In this document: in pieces, positions 27,083-35,723 of the stretch
Position numbering within the stretch: position 1 is the stretch's first letter
Layout of the letters: each line of letters starts with the position of its first letter
Origin: Guptibacillus hwajinpoensis
GTDB lineage: Bacteria > Bacillota > Bacilli > Bacillales > Bacillaceae_O
Assembly: GCA_016841765.1 (NCBI GenBank)
Contig: JAENYN010000001.1
Span: 1 to 64,000 of the forward strand
DNA length: 64,000 nucleotides
Direction of reading: 5' to 3'
The notes under the pieces: model-generated
What the model was told of the DNA's origin: nothing
Seen by the model: the letters and a program-made list of their open reading frames with translations, nothing else
Database searches by the model: none
Position numbers and translations under genes: made by a program

Positions 27083-28291
27083 ATGGTGAACCTGGAAAAC
27101 ATAGAAGCAGCGAGAAACAGGTTGGCTGATGTCATCCACCAAACACCTATCGAATCATCGAGAACCTATTCCGAGCTGGCTCAAAATGATGTTTTTCTGA
27201 AGCTGGAGAATCTCCAGAAAACCGGCTCGTTCAAAGTGAGAGGCGCATATAACAAAATTGCCTCGCTGACAGAGGAAGAAAAGCGGCGGGGAGTCATTGC
27301 CGCTTCTGCAGGAAATCATGCCCAGGGTGTTTCCTTTGCGGCAACAATGGCCGGAATCCAAAGCACGATTGTCATGCCGGAAGGAGCTCCGCTGGCAAAG
27401 GTGCAGGCCACAAAGCAGTACGGATCAAAGGTTATTCTTTACGGAAACACATTTGATGAGGCCCTGGAGTTTGCATTCCGGCAGCAGCGCAAAATCGGCG
27501 CAACATTCATCCACGCGTTTGACGACGAGGCCGTCATTGCCGGACAGGGAACGATCGGCCTTGAAATAATGGAACAGCTGCCCGATGCCGACGCCATCAT
27601 TTGCCCGATCGGAGGCGGCGGATTGATCTCAGGAGTGGCGGCCGCTGTAAAATCGATCAACCCGGCGATAAAAGTTTTTGGCGTACAGGCGGAAGCGTAT
27701 CCCGGCATGGTCGCTTCCCTGCATGAAAAGAAGCCGGTTGCCGCTTCATCCTTTCCTACCATTGCAGATGGGATTGCCGTAAAGCACCCCGGCAAAATCA
27801 CCTGCGCACTCACGGAACAATATGTGGATGAAATTGTCACGGTCGATGAACTGGAGATTGCCAGAACTATGTTAACGTTGCTGGAACGCAGCAAAATCAT
27901 CGCCGAAGGGGCTGGCGCTGTACCGCTGGCTGCCCTGATTTATCAGAAACTCCCGATCAAGCATCAAAAAGTGGTGCCCGTCATCAGCGGCGGGAACGTC
28001 GATATCAATTTCATTCCGCGGATCATCGAATTCGGGCTTGCCGAAGCCGGCCGTTTTGTTACCCTTTCCACCCTCGTCACCGACAAGCCTGGTTTTTTGC
28101 GAGACATCCTGGACATCATTGCGGAACAAAGAGCCAATGTCATTTCAATCCAGCATCACCGGATCGGGATGAATGTCGCACCCGGTCAAAGCGAGATTGA
28201 GTTGTCGCTGGAGACGAGGGATAAGTCCCATATCAAGGAAATTGAAACGGCTTTGAAGGAAAACGGGTATCATTTTACTAAGAAGATGTGA
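27083..28291 (+). CDS. ilvA: Threonine dehydratase (threonine ammonia-lyase) with ACT domain
   Basis: PLP enzyme of 402 residues converting threonine to 2-oxobutanoate, the first step from threonine to isoleucine. The PLP lysine is K51 in SFKVRGAYNK; the phosphate-binding loop is PIGGGGLISG (about 176-185); ASAGNHAQG is the substrate loop. A C-terminal ACT-like regulatory segment (about 325-402, FVTLSTLVTDKPGFLRDILDII) suggests feedback control. Length fits the Bacillus-type biosynthetic or catabolic enzymes with one ACT domain. No T-box leader is present in the 130-base upstream gap, so it is not in a classic ilv operon arrangement. Single-gene unit. Confidence 0.9.
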   Translation: MVNLENIEAARNRLADVIHQTPIESSRTYSELAQNDVFLKLENLQKTGSFKVRGAYNKIASLTEEEKRRGVIAASAGNHAQGVSFAATMAGIQSTIVMPEGAPLAKVQATKQYGSKVILYGNTFDEALEFAFRQQRKIGATFIHAFDDEAVIAGQGTIGLEIMEQLPDADAIICPIGGGGLISGVAAAVKSINPAIKVFGVQAEAYPGMVASLHEKKPVAASSFPTIADGIAVKHPGKITCALTEQYVDEIVTVDELEIARTMLTLLERSKIIAEGAGAVPLAALIYQKLPIKHQKVVPVISGGNVDINFIPRIIEFGLAEAGRFVTLSTLVTDKPGFLRDILDIIAEQRANVISIQHHRIGMNVAPGQSEIELSLETRDKSHIKEIETALKENGYHFTKKM

Positions 28292-28431
28292 CCGTACTCC
28301 CTTCCGGTGGCTTACTTATTAAATCCAGGGCTCCCTCTTTCTCACCATCAGGAAGAGGATTGTTCGACAAGTGACAGGTACTCTGATTACAATAAAGTTG
28401 ACTTACTATAACACTTAGAAAGGATGACAAA

Positions 28432-29082
28432 ATGAAAGTTTTAGTTGTCGGAGCAAATGGCCAGATTGGAAAGCATCTCGTGTCCTTCATGCAGGACAGA
28501 GGCAACCTGGAAGCAAAGGCGATGATTCGAAACCCTGAACAGGCATCCTTTTTTGAAAAACTGGGTGCTGAAACGGTTGTAGTGGATTTGGAAGATGATA
28601 TTGAGACGATTGCAAAAGCGGCAGAAGGAGTCGATGCAGTCGTATTCACCGCAGGGTCCGGGCCGCACACCGGAAAAGATAAAACGATTATGATTGATTT
28701 GGATGGGGCTGTAAAGACAATCGAGGCTGCAAAAGCTGCAGGTGTCAATCGGTTTATTATGATCAGTTCTTTCGATACAAGACGGGAAGCCATTCAGGCC
28801 GCTTCCTCCTCTTTCGCCCCATATGTCGTCGCTAAATTTTATGCCGACGAATGGCTGAGGCGGACGGATTTGAATTATACGATTATCCATCCGGGCCGGC
28901 TGACCAATGATAACGGAACCGGCCAGGTAACCGCCGCGCCTGAAGTGAATCGGGATGAAGTTCCTCGAGAGGACATCGCCCGCGTCATCGTGGCTTGCCT
29001 TGAAAATGACACAACAATCGGGAAGGAATTCCAGGTTGTGAAGGGGACGAGTCCGGTTGACGAAGCGATAAAATCCCTTTAA
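28432..29082 (+). CDS. NAD(P)-binding protein of the atypical SDR family (YhfK-like)
   Basis: Rossmann-fold protein of 216 residues. The N-terminal dinucleotide loop GANGQIGKHL (residues 7-16) and NADP-preferring Arg R33 of MIRNPEQ are visible, followed by FTAGSGPHTG and the LNYTIIHPGRLTN segment typical of NAD(P)H-binding/NmrA-like SDRs. The classic YxxxK catalytic pair is replaced by an atypical VAKFYADE helix. Members act as reductases or redox sensors; the substrate is unknown. Ribosome site AAAGGA lies upstream, and a terminator follows the gene. Confidence 0.8.
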   Translation: MKVLVVGANGQIGKHLVSFMQDRGNLEAKAMIRNPEQASFFEKLGAETVVVDLEDDIETIAKAAEGVDAVVFTAGSGPHTGKDKTIMIDLDGAVKTIEAAKAAGVNRFIMISSFDTRREAIQAASSSFAPYVVAKFYADEWLRRTDLNYTIIHPGRLTNDNGTGQVTAAPEVNRDEVPREDIARVIVACLENDTTIGKEFQVVKGTSPVDEAIKSL

Positions 29083-29112
29083 GGAAGACGAACGGTTCAC
29101 CAGATAAATCAA

Positions 29113-29152
29113 AAACCCTTACTTTTCCCGCCGACTTGAAAAGTAAGGGTTT
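29113..29152 (+). terminator. Intrinsic terminator
   Basis: Stem AAACCCTTACTTTTC / GAAAAGTAAGGGTTT followed by T-rich sequence, 30 bases after the SDR gene. Confidence 0.85.
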
Positions 29153-29376
29153 CCTTTTTATCACTGATGTACATGTTTTGGCAATGTATAACGGCAGGGG
29201 TTAGATGAGGACGAATGGACAGGTTTTTTGTCCTGTTATCAAACGGTTACAGCCTTGTAAACTCTCTAAAAACAGAGTGAAAGATTTGTAAATTCACCCT
29301 TCTTTTCTCTTATTTTTTATATACTTGTGTCCGTAAAGGGATTTTGCCCTAATAGATTACAAGAGGAGGAAAAAGG

Positions 29377-30324
29377 ATGAAGAAATTTTTGCATTGGTCT
29401 GCAGTCGGAGCGCTCGCTTTAGGTTTGGCATCAGGAATTGGGAACGGCAGCGCAGCTGCGGCAGAAAAGGACCCAACGTTGAATGCTGAGCAATTTCTTG
29501 TTGTCGGGCACAGGGGCGTGAGCGGGGAAGCACCTGAACATACGCTTGCTTCGTACGATCTCGTCAAGGAGCAAAAAGGGGATTACATAGAGGTCGATCT
29601 CCAAATGACGGAAGATGGAGAACTGATTGCAATGCATGATACCACTGTTGACAGGACGACAGATGGAACCGGCGAAGTCCGTGATATGACACTTGCGGAA
29701 ATCAAGCAGCTTGATGCGGGTTCATGGTTTAATGAAAAATACCCTGAGTATGCAAAAGCAGAATACGAAGGGCTCAAAGTGCCTACGCTTGAAGAGGTGT
29801 TCCAGCGCTACGGCAAGGATGCCAGATACTACATTGAAACAAAATCCCCTGATGTCTATCCAAGCATGGAAGAAAAGCTGCTTGAGTTGATGGATGAATA
29901 CGGGTTGACCGGTGTTAATGAGAAATCCAGCAAAGTGATCATCCAATCCTTCAGCCAGGAAAGCCTGTTAAAGACACATGAACTCAACCCTGATGTTCCC
30001 CTCGTGCAGCTGTTCTGGTATGAACCGGACGGAAATGGCGGTTATGTGGAAGAAAGCGGCCTGACTTCCTCACCGGAAAACATGACAATGGAAGAGCTCG
30101 AAGCCATCGATGAATATGCGGTCGGAATCGGCATGAACTATAAGTACGATGGTGAAAACATCATCAATGAAGAATATATCCAAAAAGCCAGAGCGCTTGA
30201 TTTGCTTGTGCATCCGTATACGGTGAACGAGGAAGAAGATATGGAAATGCTGATCGATTGGGGCGTTACCGGGATGTTTACAAACTTTTCCGGTAAGCTG
30301 GATCGTGTTTATAAGACAAAATAG
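29377..30324 (+). CDS. glpQ: Secreted glycerophosphodiester phosphodiesterase
   Basis: Exported enzyme of 315 residues hydrolysing glycerophosphodiesters to glycerol 3-phosphate and an alcohol. Signal peptide at residues 1-29 (cleavage near SAAAA-E). GDPD signatures are complete: HRG with H45/R46, E72 and D74 in YIEVDLQ, H87 in AMHD, and the C-terminal VHPYTVNE. It resembles B. subtilis GlpQ, which scavenges phosphate from teichoic acid and phospholipid breakdown. A -10 box TATACT (29320-29325) lacks a -35 box but has two TTGTAAA repeats upstream, hinting at activator (PhoP-like) control. Monocistronic. Confidence 0.9.
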   Translation: MKKFLHWSAVGALALGLASGIGNGSAAAAEKDPTLNAEQFLVVGHRGVSGEAPEHTLASYDLVKEQKGDYIEVDLQMTEDGELIAMHDTTVDRTTDGTGEVRDMTLAEIKQLDAGSWFNEKYPEYAKAEYEGLKVPTLEEVFQRYGKDARYYIETKSPDVYPSMEEKLLELMDEYGLTGVNEKSSKVIIQSFSQESLLKTHELNPDVPLVQLFWYEPDGNGGYVEESGLTSSPENMTMEELEAIDEYAVGIGMNYKYDGENIINEEYIQKARALDLLVHPYTVNEEEDMEMLIDWGVTGMFTNFSGKLDRVYKTK

Positions 30325-30344
30325 AGTGATGGTGCCAAAATGAA

Positions 30345-30393
30345 GGTGCATGACCCCCAGCGCTTTAACGCGCCGGGGGTCAGGCACCTTTTT
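30345..30393. repeat. GC-rich hairpin repeat, copy 1 (also a terminator)
   Basis: GGTGCATGACCCCCAGCGC paired with GCGCCGGGGGTCAGGCACC, then TTTTT. Member of a four-copy family (30960, 35029, 37671). It probably also ends glpQ transcription. Confidence 0.85.
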
Positions 30394-30473
30394 CGCAAAC
30401 ATCTTTTTCAGCACCTTTTTCCCGATTGCAGGCAAACCAATCAGGGAAAAGCGGGAAAAGGAGGTATTTCTTT

Positions 30474-30920
30474 ATGGAACATACAAACTCACGCCAGAAA
30501 AAAGATGCGTTATTAACCCAATTGGAAGATGACTATATCCAGGCCGTCAAGGGCAATGACAGCTCGACCGTGGAAGGTTTCATTGAACATTTCTTGTATG
30601 ATTCCTGGGAATATAATGAACGGAACCTGGACAAAATCAAAAGCGTTTTAGGACGTTACGAACACGAGGATATTGACCAGGCAACCTTCAGAAGATCATT
30701 CAAGAAAATGATCGGCCATCTTCAAACAAAGCTGGCGGAACTGGATCGGGACAAGGAATATCCTGTCCTGCACTCAAACCATGGGGCCTCTTTGCTCGTC
30801 GCTTTCGTAGATGGCCTGGTCATCCAGTATGAGATAGGCATTTATGACGCCGGCCAATTAAAAGGGATGACCCCTTACTTGAAAAGTGTCATTCTCCAGT
30901 CTTTGAAAACGGAAGCTTGA
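30474..30920 (+). CDS. Uncharacterised 148-residue protein
   Basis: Start ATG at 30474 is chosen for GGAGGT eight bases upstream; an upstream TTG at 30426 lacks support. The protein is mostly helical and polar. The last 60 residues (GASLLVAFVDGLVIQYEIG then LKSVILQSLKTEA) loosely resemble the ligand-binding C-terminal half of TetR-family regulators, but there is no helix-turn-helix, so this likeness is weak. No membrane segment or signal. It lies between two copies of the hairpin repeat. Function unknown. Confidence 0.6.
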   Translation: MEHTNSRQKKDALLTQLEDDYIQAVKGNDSSTVEGFIEHFLYDSWEYNERNLDKIKSVLGRYEHEDIDQATFRRSFKKMIGHLQTKLAELDRDKEYPVLHSNHGASLLVAFVDGLVIQYEIGIYDAGQLKGMTPYLKSVILQSLKTEA

Positions 30921-30959
30921 GGTTTGGGGAAAAGGTTCCGGACCAATGCACCAAATAAA

Positions 30960-31003
30960 GGTGCCTGTCCCCCACCGCATTAAAGCGGCGGGGGTCAGGC
31001 ACC
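30960..31003. repeat. GC-rich hairpin repeat, copy 2 (shared terminator)
   Basis: GGTGCCTGTCCCCCACCGC paired with GCGGCGGGGGTCAGGCACC, flanked by TTTTT on the right. It sits between convergent genes (stops at 30920 and 31023) and would terminate both. Confidence 0.85.
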
Positions 31004-31022
31004 TTTTTAGAACTTATATTCA

Positions 31023-32393
31023 TCAAGCAGCCGGCATTTTATCTTTATCCCCACCGGAATTATTGCGCTTCCATCCCAGAAGGAACAGTATTCCAAGAAT
31101 AACCAGGATAGCGGCGACAACTAAAGTGTTAGATGCGATCAGGTTGATCAAGTTCCCTAGAACAATGCCGACGGCACCGAAATCGGCGTCTCCGAAGGTT
31201 GTTCCTTCAAATCCGAGCGTACCGAGAACAGGAAGCAACAGGGCCGGCAGGAAGCTGATGATGAGCCCATTGGCCATGGAACCGAAAATGGCACCTTTTC
31301 TTCCGCCAGTTGCATTTCCGAATACACCTGCCGCTGCCCCTGTGAAGAAGTGCGGAACGAGGCCCGGAACAATTACCTTCAATCCGAAAATCGGCAAGAA
31401 AAGCATGCTGATAAGGCCTGCGATAAAGCTGCTCAAGAAGCCGATGATAACCGCGTTACCCGCGAAAGGGAATACAGCCGGGCAATCCAGGGCCGGTTTT
31501 GCATTTGGAACAATACGATCCGCAATCCCTTTGAATGCCGGAACAATTTCACCAAGTAGCATCCGGACACCGGCGAGAATGATGTAAACACCTACAGCAA
31601 AGGTAAGCCCTTGCATAAAGGAAAAGACGAGAAAGTTTTGTCCGCCGCTCAGTTCTGTTTCAATAAACTGAGGCCCGGCAAAGAGTGCGACCACAAAGAA
31701 TAATAATACCATTGTAAGTGCAACAGATACCGATGTGTCACGCAGAAATCCCAAAGACTTAGGAACTTTCAACTCTTCTGTTGACTTGGAGTTTTTCCCA
31801 ACCGCTTTTCCGACGAGAGCTGACGTCAGGTAGCCCAAAGATCCGAAGTGTCCGACTGCAAAATCATCCGATCCCGTTATCTTTCTTGTGAACGGCTGCA
31901 GCATAGCCGGAGAAAGGACCATCAACGATCCGAGGATAATCGACCCGAGGATTACCATTGGAACACCGGTAATGCCGCCGGTAACGAGGATGACCGCAAT
32001 CATCGCAGCCATGAACATCGTATGGTGGCCAGTCAAAAAGATATATTTGAATGGCGTGAAGCGCGCAAGCAAAATATTCACTACCATACCGAATAGCATA
32101 ATCATGGCTGTCTCTGTGCCGAAGGTTTTCTGAGCAAGAGCCACAATCGCTTCATTATTCGGAATAACCCCTTCAACAGCGAATGCATTGTTGAACATAC
32201 TGCTGAATTGGCCCAGAGATTGGACGAGAACATTGGCTCCGGCTCCAAGAATGACAAAGCCCATTATGGTTTTCAGTGTTCCCGAAATAGTGTCTGCGAT
32301 ATTCCTTTTTTGTGCAAGAAGGCCGAACAATGCGAACAACCCGACAAGAATCGCAGGTGAACCTAAAATGTCGTTCATTATGATATCAACCAT
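31023..32393 (-). CDS. PTS IIC component, ascorbate (UlaA) type
   Basis: Membrane permease of 456 residues with about ten to twelve helices, in the EIIC-GAT/UlaA family that imports and phosphorylates its sugar substrate with IIA and IIB. Family segments include GFVILGAGANVLVQSL near the N terminus, FTPFKYIFLTGHHT, VPNAKPALDCPAVFPFAGNAV and the C-terminal LVVAAILVILGI. It is the last gene of a regulator-IIB-IIC operon. L-ascorbate is the textbook substrate, but none of the ula catabolic enzymes is nearby, and UlaA-type transporters are common in Bacillus with unproven substrates, so no gene symbol is assigned. Confidence 0.85.
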   Translation of the reverse strand: MVDIIMNDILGSPAILVGLFALFGLLAQKRNIADTISGTLKTIMGFVILGAGANVLVQSLGQFSSMFNNAFAVEGVIPNNEAIVALAQKTFGTETAMIMLFGMVVNILLARFTPFKYIFLTGHHTMFMAAMIAVILVTGGITGVPMVILGSIILGSLMVLSPAMLQPFTRKITGSDDFAVGHFGSLGYLTSALVGKAVGKNSKSTEELKVPKSLGFLRDTSVSVALTMVLLFFVVALFAGPQFIETELSGGQNFLVFSFMQGLTFAVGVYIILAGVRMLLGEIVPAFKGIADRIVPNAKPALDCPAVFPFAGNAVIIGFLSSFIAGLISMLFLPIFGLKVIVPGLVPHFFTGAAAGVFGNATGGRKGAIFGSMANGLIISFLPALLLPVLGTLGFEGTTFGDADFGAVGIVLGNLINLIASNTLVVAAILVILGILFLLGWKRNNSGGDKDKMPAA

Positions 32394-32434
32394 TTAGCAA
32401 ACCTCCTAAAAAATTTGATCTTTCCTTTCTAAAA

Positions 32435-32701
32435 TTAAACATTCGCCTCCAACGCTTCACGAAGCTCGTTCTTATCCATCAGGTTTTTTAGTTTTACAAC
32501 ATTCTGATGAACTTCCGCCAGGCTGTCCACAATGTCTTCCGATCCGATGAAAAGATCAGCCCGTTCCGTCTTAGCAGTGGCTAAGTCTGTATGAGAGACG
32601 TCCGCTTCCTTGCCCATCTCCTTCAAAAGCGCTTTCGCATTCATTTCTACGATCATGCTGCTGCCAAGTCCATTTCCGCACACTACAATAATTTTTTTCA
32701 T
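32435..32701 (-). CDS. PTS IIB component, ascorbate/lactose type
   Basis: Cytoplasmic phosphocarrier of 88 residues that passes phosphate from IIA to the sugar held by IIC. The phosphorylated cysteine is C8 in the loop VCGNGLGSS. Length and fold fit the PTS_IIB superfamily (UlaB, SgaB). It lies 18 bases after the regulator gene and 41 bases before IIC, so all three are one operon. The matching IIA is not a separate gene; it is the C-terminal domain of the regulator. Confidence 0.9.
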   Translation of the reverse strand: MKKIIVVCGNGLGSSMIVEMNAKALLKEMGKEADVSHTDLATAKTERADLFIGSEDIVDSLAEVHQNVVKLKNLMDKNELREALEANV

Positions 32702-32719
32702 TTTAACTCCTCCTTTTTA

Positions 32720-34846
32720 TTAGCTAGTATGACTCTCACTGAATTGAATTATGTCAACGACTTCATTTGAACTTTCGGCCGCCAGAAGACGGTCAATATT
32801 TTTTTCATCAGATAGCATTTCAGACAGCTGGGCTAGTGCTTTCAGGTGAGTCTGGTTGTCAATAGCCGCAAGCACGATGACCAAATTGGCGCGGTGCTTT
32901 TCCTGCTCTGAAAAATAGACAGGTTCCTTAAGCAAGAGCATGCTCATCCCCAGGCGCTTTACACCTTTTTCAGGTCTTGCGTGAGGCATGGCGATTCTTG
33001 GGGCAATGACAATGTATGGTCCCATTTCCTTCACGTTATCAATCATTGCCTCTACATACTCTTCCTGAATATAACTTTGTTCCACCAATGGTTCTGCTGC
33101 GACTTGAATCGCTTCTTCCCAATTCGAAACACGGTCTTTGAAACGAATTGTCTGTTCAGTCAATAACTCTCTAAGCATAGGCTTCCTGGGCTCCTTTTTC
33201 TGAGTTGGGGTATCCTTTTCCAACAAATAGGATAACTCGGCTCTAAGTTTCGTTCGCTCATGGATCGTGGAATACTTATCGACAAGATCCATGATTTCAT
33301 CTGTTAACTCCCGCTCCGGATGAGGAGCTTTTCCCTTCAACAATTCATTCATTTGCTGAAGAACTTGCTCTTTTTCAACATTCGTTAAAATAGCGGGTAC
33401 ATATATTATGGGAATATTTTTGGATTTTAAATATGTTGTGGAAAAAATAATATCTGCTTCTTGTTCACTTGATAAGAACTGCCGTACAGATGTGGTTTGC
33501 GTCACATCAAGACCGGCAACCAAATTTTCCAATTGGGTCTTTAAAAGGTTGGAAGTCCCGATTCCGTTCTCACATACAATAATTGCCCGATATTTCGTTT
33601 CGACTTGCTTTTCTTCTCTTGCCAGCCACCCGATAAAGTGCATCGTGATATAAGCCGTTTCTTCGGGCGGTATCGGTTTTCCCACATAATATTCCAGGTG
33701 AAGGACGACTCGCTTTGTCAATTGGTAGATGTCCTTGTAATTGGTTTGAATGCTTTCTGCGAGATCGTTTCCAATCCGCACACCATATTTCAGCCGGTAA
33801 TAGGTAGGCTTAATATGGAAAACCAAGTTATTTTCCAGTTCATCCACATCGTCGAATATGACACCGGAATAAGACTGAAAATCGCTTATCATCCGCTTAA
33901 CGACATCTCTTAGTCCCTTCGTTTCCTGCTCTGTGTAATGATCAAAATCATCAGGCTGGATTTTCGAGCCAAGTAAATGCATGGTGAAAAAACAGATTTC
34001 ATCTTCACGAAACAAAACGCCGCGTTGTTCCGATAGCTTCTCCAGAATCTTTTTAGCCGCTTTGTAGTACTCCGTTTGCCGTAGCACTTTCTTCTCTTCA
34101 GAATCAACGTCAACATGTTTACCGGCATGGATCCTCTTTAAAATGATCATTAACTGCAGGGAGAGCATTTCCACCATTTCATCGGTCAAGGTGTACCCAA
34201 TCTCTCTCTCCGCCTCATAAATGAGCCTGCGGATTTCACTTCGTTCGCCTTCTTCATCAATAGCCCGGTCCGGACCGGACTGAATCATTTCAAACACTTT
34301 CTCCTTGACAGTGTGCCAGTCTTTATTCAACAAAATCCTGGATAAGACATCTGATAAAAGTGTTCGCTTTGATTCTTCGGCCCCTTCGACGACGTAGCCC
34401 CTTCCCCTTTGATACTCCAGGTTAAGGTCGTGTTCCTGCAGCGTTTTCTTCACCTGTTTCAAGTCGCTGATTACGGTTCCACGGCTCATGTTTGTCAGTT
34501 CCATGAATGATTTTGTCGAGGAAGCCTCCTCATCAGACAACACCCTGGCCAGAATCAACAAGACCCTTTCTTGTTCGGAATATTGATATTCCCAGTCATT
34601 GAACTTCTGCTTTGATTCGACCTTCAACTTGCTTCTTGATTCTTCCGGCAACAGATATCCCTGGCCATGAACCGTTTTGATCGTTTCAAGCTCCTGACTT
34701 TCCAGCCATGCGTTAATTTGTTCCAGATCATAATATACTGTCCGCTGAGAGACTCCGATCTTCTCCATCAACTCTTCCGTTTTGACCGGATCCGGTGATT
34801 GTTGAATAATGGATAACATATACGCGCGTCTTTTATCCAATACCAT
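32720..34846 (-). CDS. PRD-containing transcription regulator with EIIB-like and EIIA domains
   Basis: Regulator of 708 residues of the BglG/MtlR type. Domains in order: HTH (about 5-60, AYMLSIIQQSPDPVKTEELME) and a second HTH-like segment (about 85-140), PRD1 (about 190-290), PRD2 (about 300-410), a GAT-like EIIB domain (about 415-500) with a cysteine in VCENGIGTS, and a C-terminal EIIA-2 domain (about 560-700) with the phosphorylatable His in AMPHARPE. It would activate its own operon according to PTS phosphorylation. Since no free IIA is encoded, this EIIA may also serve transport. Preceded by a good promoter and two perfect palindromes. Confidence 0.9.
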   Translation of the reverse strand: MVLDKRRAYMLSIIQQSPDPVKTEELMEKIGVSQRTVYYDLEQINAWLESQELETIKTVHGQGYLLPEESRSKLKVESKQKFNDWEYQYSEQERVLLILARVLSDEEASSTKSFMELTNMSRGTVISDLKQVKKTLQEHDLNLEYQRGRGYVVEGAEESKRTLLSDVLSRILLNKDWHTVKEKVFEMIQSGPDRAIDEEGERSEIRRLIYEAEREIGYTLTDEMVEMLSLQLMIILKRIHAGKHVDVDSEEKKVLRQTEYYKAAKKILEKLSEQRGVLFREDEICFFTMHLLGSKIQPDDFDHYTEQETKGLRDVVKRMISDFQSYSGVIFDDVDELENNLVFHIKPTYYRLKYGVRIGNDLAESIQTNYKDIYQLTKRVVLHLEYYVGKPIPPEETAYITMHFIGWLAREEKQVETKYRAIIVCENGIGTSNLLKTQLENLVAGLDVTQTTSVRQFLSSEQEADIIFSTTYLKSKNIPIIYVPAILTNVEKEQVLQQMNELLKGKAPHPERELTDEIMDLVDKYSTIHERTKLRAELSYLLEKDTPTQKKEPRKPMLRELLTEQTIRFKDRVSNWEEAIQVAAEPLVEQSYIQEEYVEAMIDNVKEMGPYIVIAPRIAMPHARPEKGVKRLGMSMLLLKEPVYFSEQEKHRANLVIVLAAIDNQTHLKALAQLSEMLSDEKNIDRLLAAESSNEVVDIIQFSESHTS

Positions 34847-34868
34847 AAAGGATCCTCCTGTTCACCTT

Positions 34869-34880
34869 TGCAAATTTGCA
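34869..34880. promoter_or_regulatory. Palindrome in the PTS operon leader
   Basis: TGCAAATTTGCA, a perfect 12-bp palindrome, 23 bases upstream of the regulator start codon. Candidate binding site; binder unknown. Confidence 0.45.
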
Positions 34881-34900
34881 TTATTGAACTGTTGTGTTTT

Positions 34901-34914
34901 AAGATGATCATCTT
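34901..34914. promoter_or_regulatory. Palindrome at the PTS operon transcription start
   Basis: AAGATGATCATCTT, a perfect 14-bp palindrome that begins about eight bases downstream of the -10 box, where a bound protein would block initiation. Confidence 0.5.
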
Positions 34915-34921
34915 TGACTTG

Positions 34922-34950
34922 ATTATATACCGGTTAACCCGGCATTGTAA
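34922..34950 (-). promoter_or_regulatory. Sigma-A promoter of the PTS operon
   Basis: On the minus strand, TTACAA (34950-34945), 17-base spacer, TATAAT (34927-34922). The spacer contains the inverted repeat CCGGGTTAACCGG. Confidence 0.7.
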
Positions 34951-35028
34951 GGGTTTTCAAAGGCAAGAAATTGTTAAATGGGTTTTTGCAAAACTGTTCA
35001 CTAATCATTTCCTTTAACAACAAATTAT

Positions 35029-35072
35029 GGTGCCTGACCCCCGCCGCTTTAATGCGGCGGGGGTCAGGCACC
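35029..35072. repeat. GC-rich hairpin repeat, copy 3
   Basis: GGTGCCTGACCCCCGCCGC paired perfectly with GCGGCGGGGGTCAGGCACC around a TTTAAT loop. It ends 19 bases before the HesB-like gene stop. Confidence 0.9.
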
Positions 35073-35090
35073 ATTTTACGCACCATTTTA

Positions 35091-35378
35091 TCATCTGAAC
35101 TCGTATTCCAATTCTCCGCCTTTCTTTATGATGTCCAAGTTGTAATCGTTCAATAACCATTCATCCTGCTCGTTAAAGTAAAAGGTGATATCCTTCACCT
35201 CATCTTTTATTGTGACGGCCCCTTCTTTCCCTGTTGCCAGTCCTAAAAAATAACCGGGATGGACCGTAGGGATGCCTCCGTATAGTTTGACGACAAAGCG
35301 AACATAATCGCCCGGTTCCAGTTCCAATTCAGATATGAACCAATCAGCCGCTTCTTCTGATACATTTAATTTTTTCAT
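35091..35378 (-). CDS. HesB/IscA-like protein of the YneR type
   Basis: Small 95-residue protein with the HesB-like fold (PF01521-type). It matches B. subtilis YneR-like proteins in length and in the segments EEAADWFISELEL, DYVRFVVKLYGG and the C-terminal LEYEF. The iron-sulfur-binding cysteines of IscA are absent: the protein contains no cysteine at all, so direct cluster assembly is unlikely. Function of this subfamily is unknown. Probably a single-gene unit. Confidence 0.8.
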   Translation of the reverse strand: MKKLNVSEEAADWFISELELEPGDYVRFVVKLYGGIPTVHPGYFLGLATGKEGAVTIKDEVKDITFYFNEQDEWLLNDYNLDIIKKGGELEYEFR

Positions 35379-35576
35379 ATGATGCCATCACTCCTTTATA
35401 TTTTTCCGATAGGGTTATACAGGAGATAAACCTTCTTTCAAGTCCGGTAACCTTTAGAGGCTTCTGTTTATGTCTTCCCTCGAATGATTTACATAACGCA
35501 TTCTTTTCCCACCCTGCATATTCCTCGCTTTTGCAGCCGCAGGCGTTTTATAAGGAAGATTACTGGAGCCATAATA

Positions 35577-35618
35577 AAGAGGCTGCCCCGAAAGCTTTTA
35601 CTTTTTAGGCAGCCTCTT
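35577..35618 (-). terminator. Terminator-like hairpin after the UPF0210 gene
   Basis: Perfect 11-bp stem AAGAGGCTGCC / GGCAGCCTCTT with a 20-base loop, about 105 bases past the UPF0210 stop. The region 35379-35576 shows no gene. Confidence 0.65.
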
Positions 35619-35723
35619 CCTTTTGTTTAGGAAGCAGCAGAACCGTCTCCTGCTTCAAATGATCCGTCAGATAGCCCACCCTATTTTTATGGTGTAATGG
35701 GGGCTGAAGTTTCGACGGAACCG

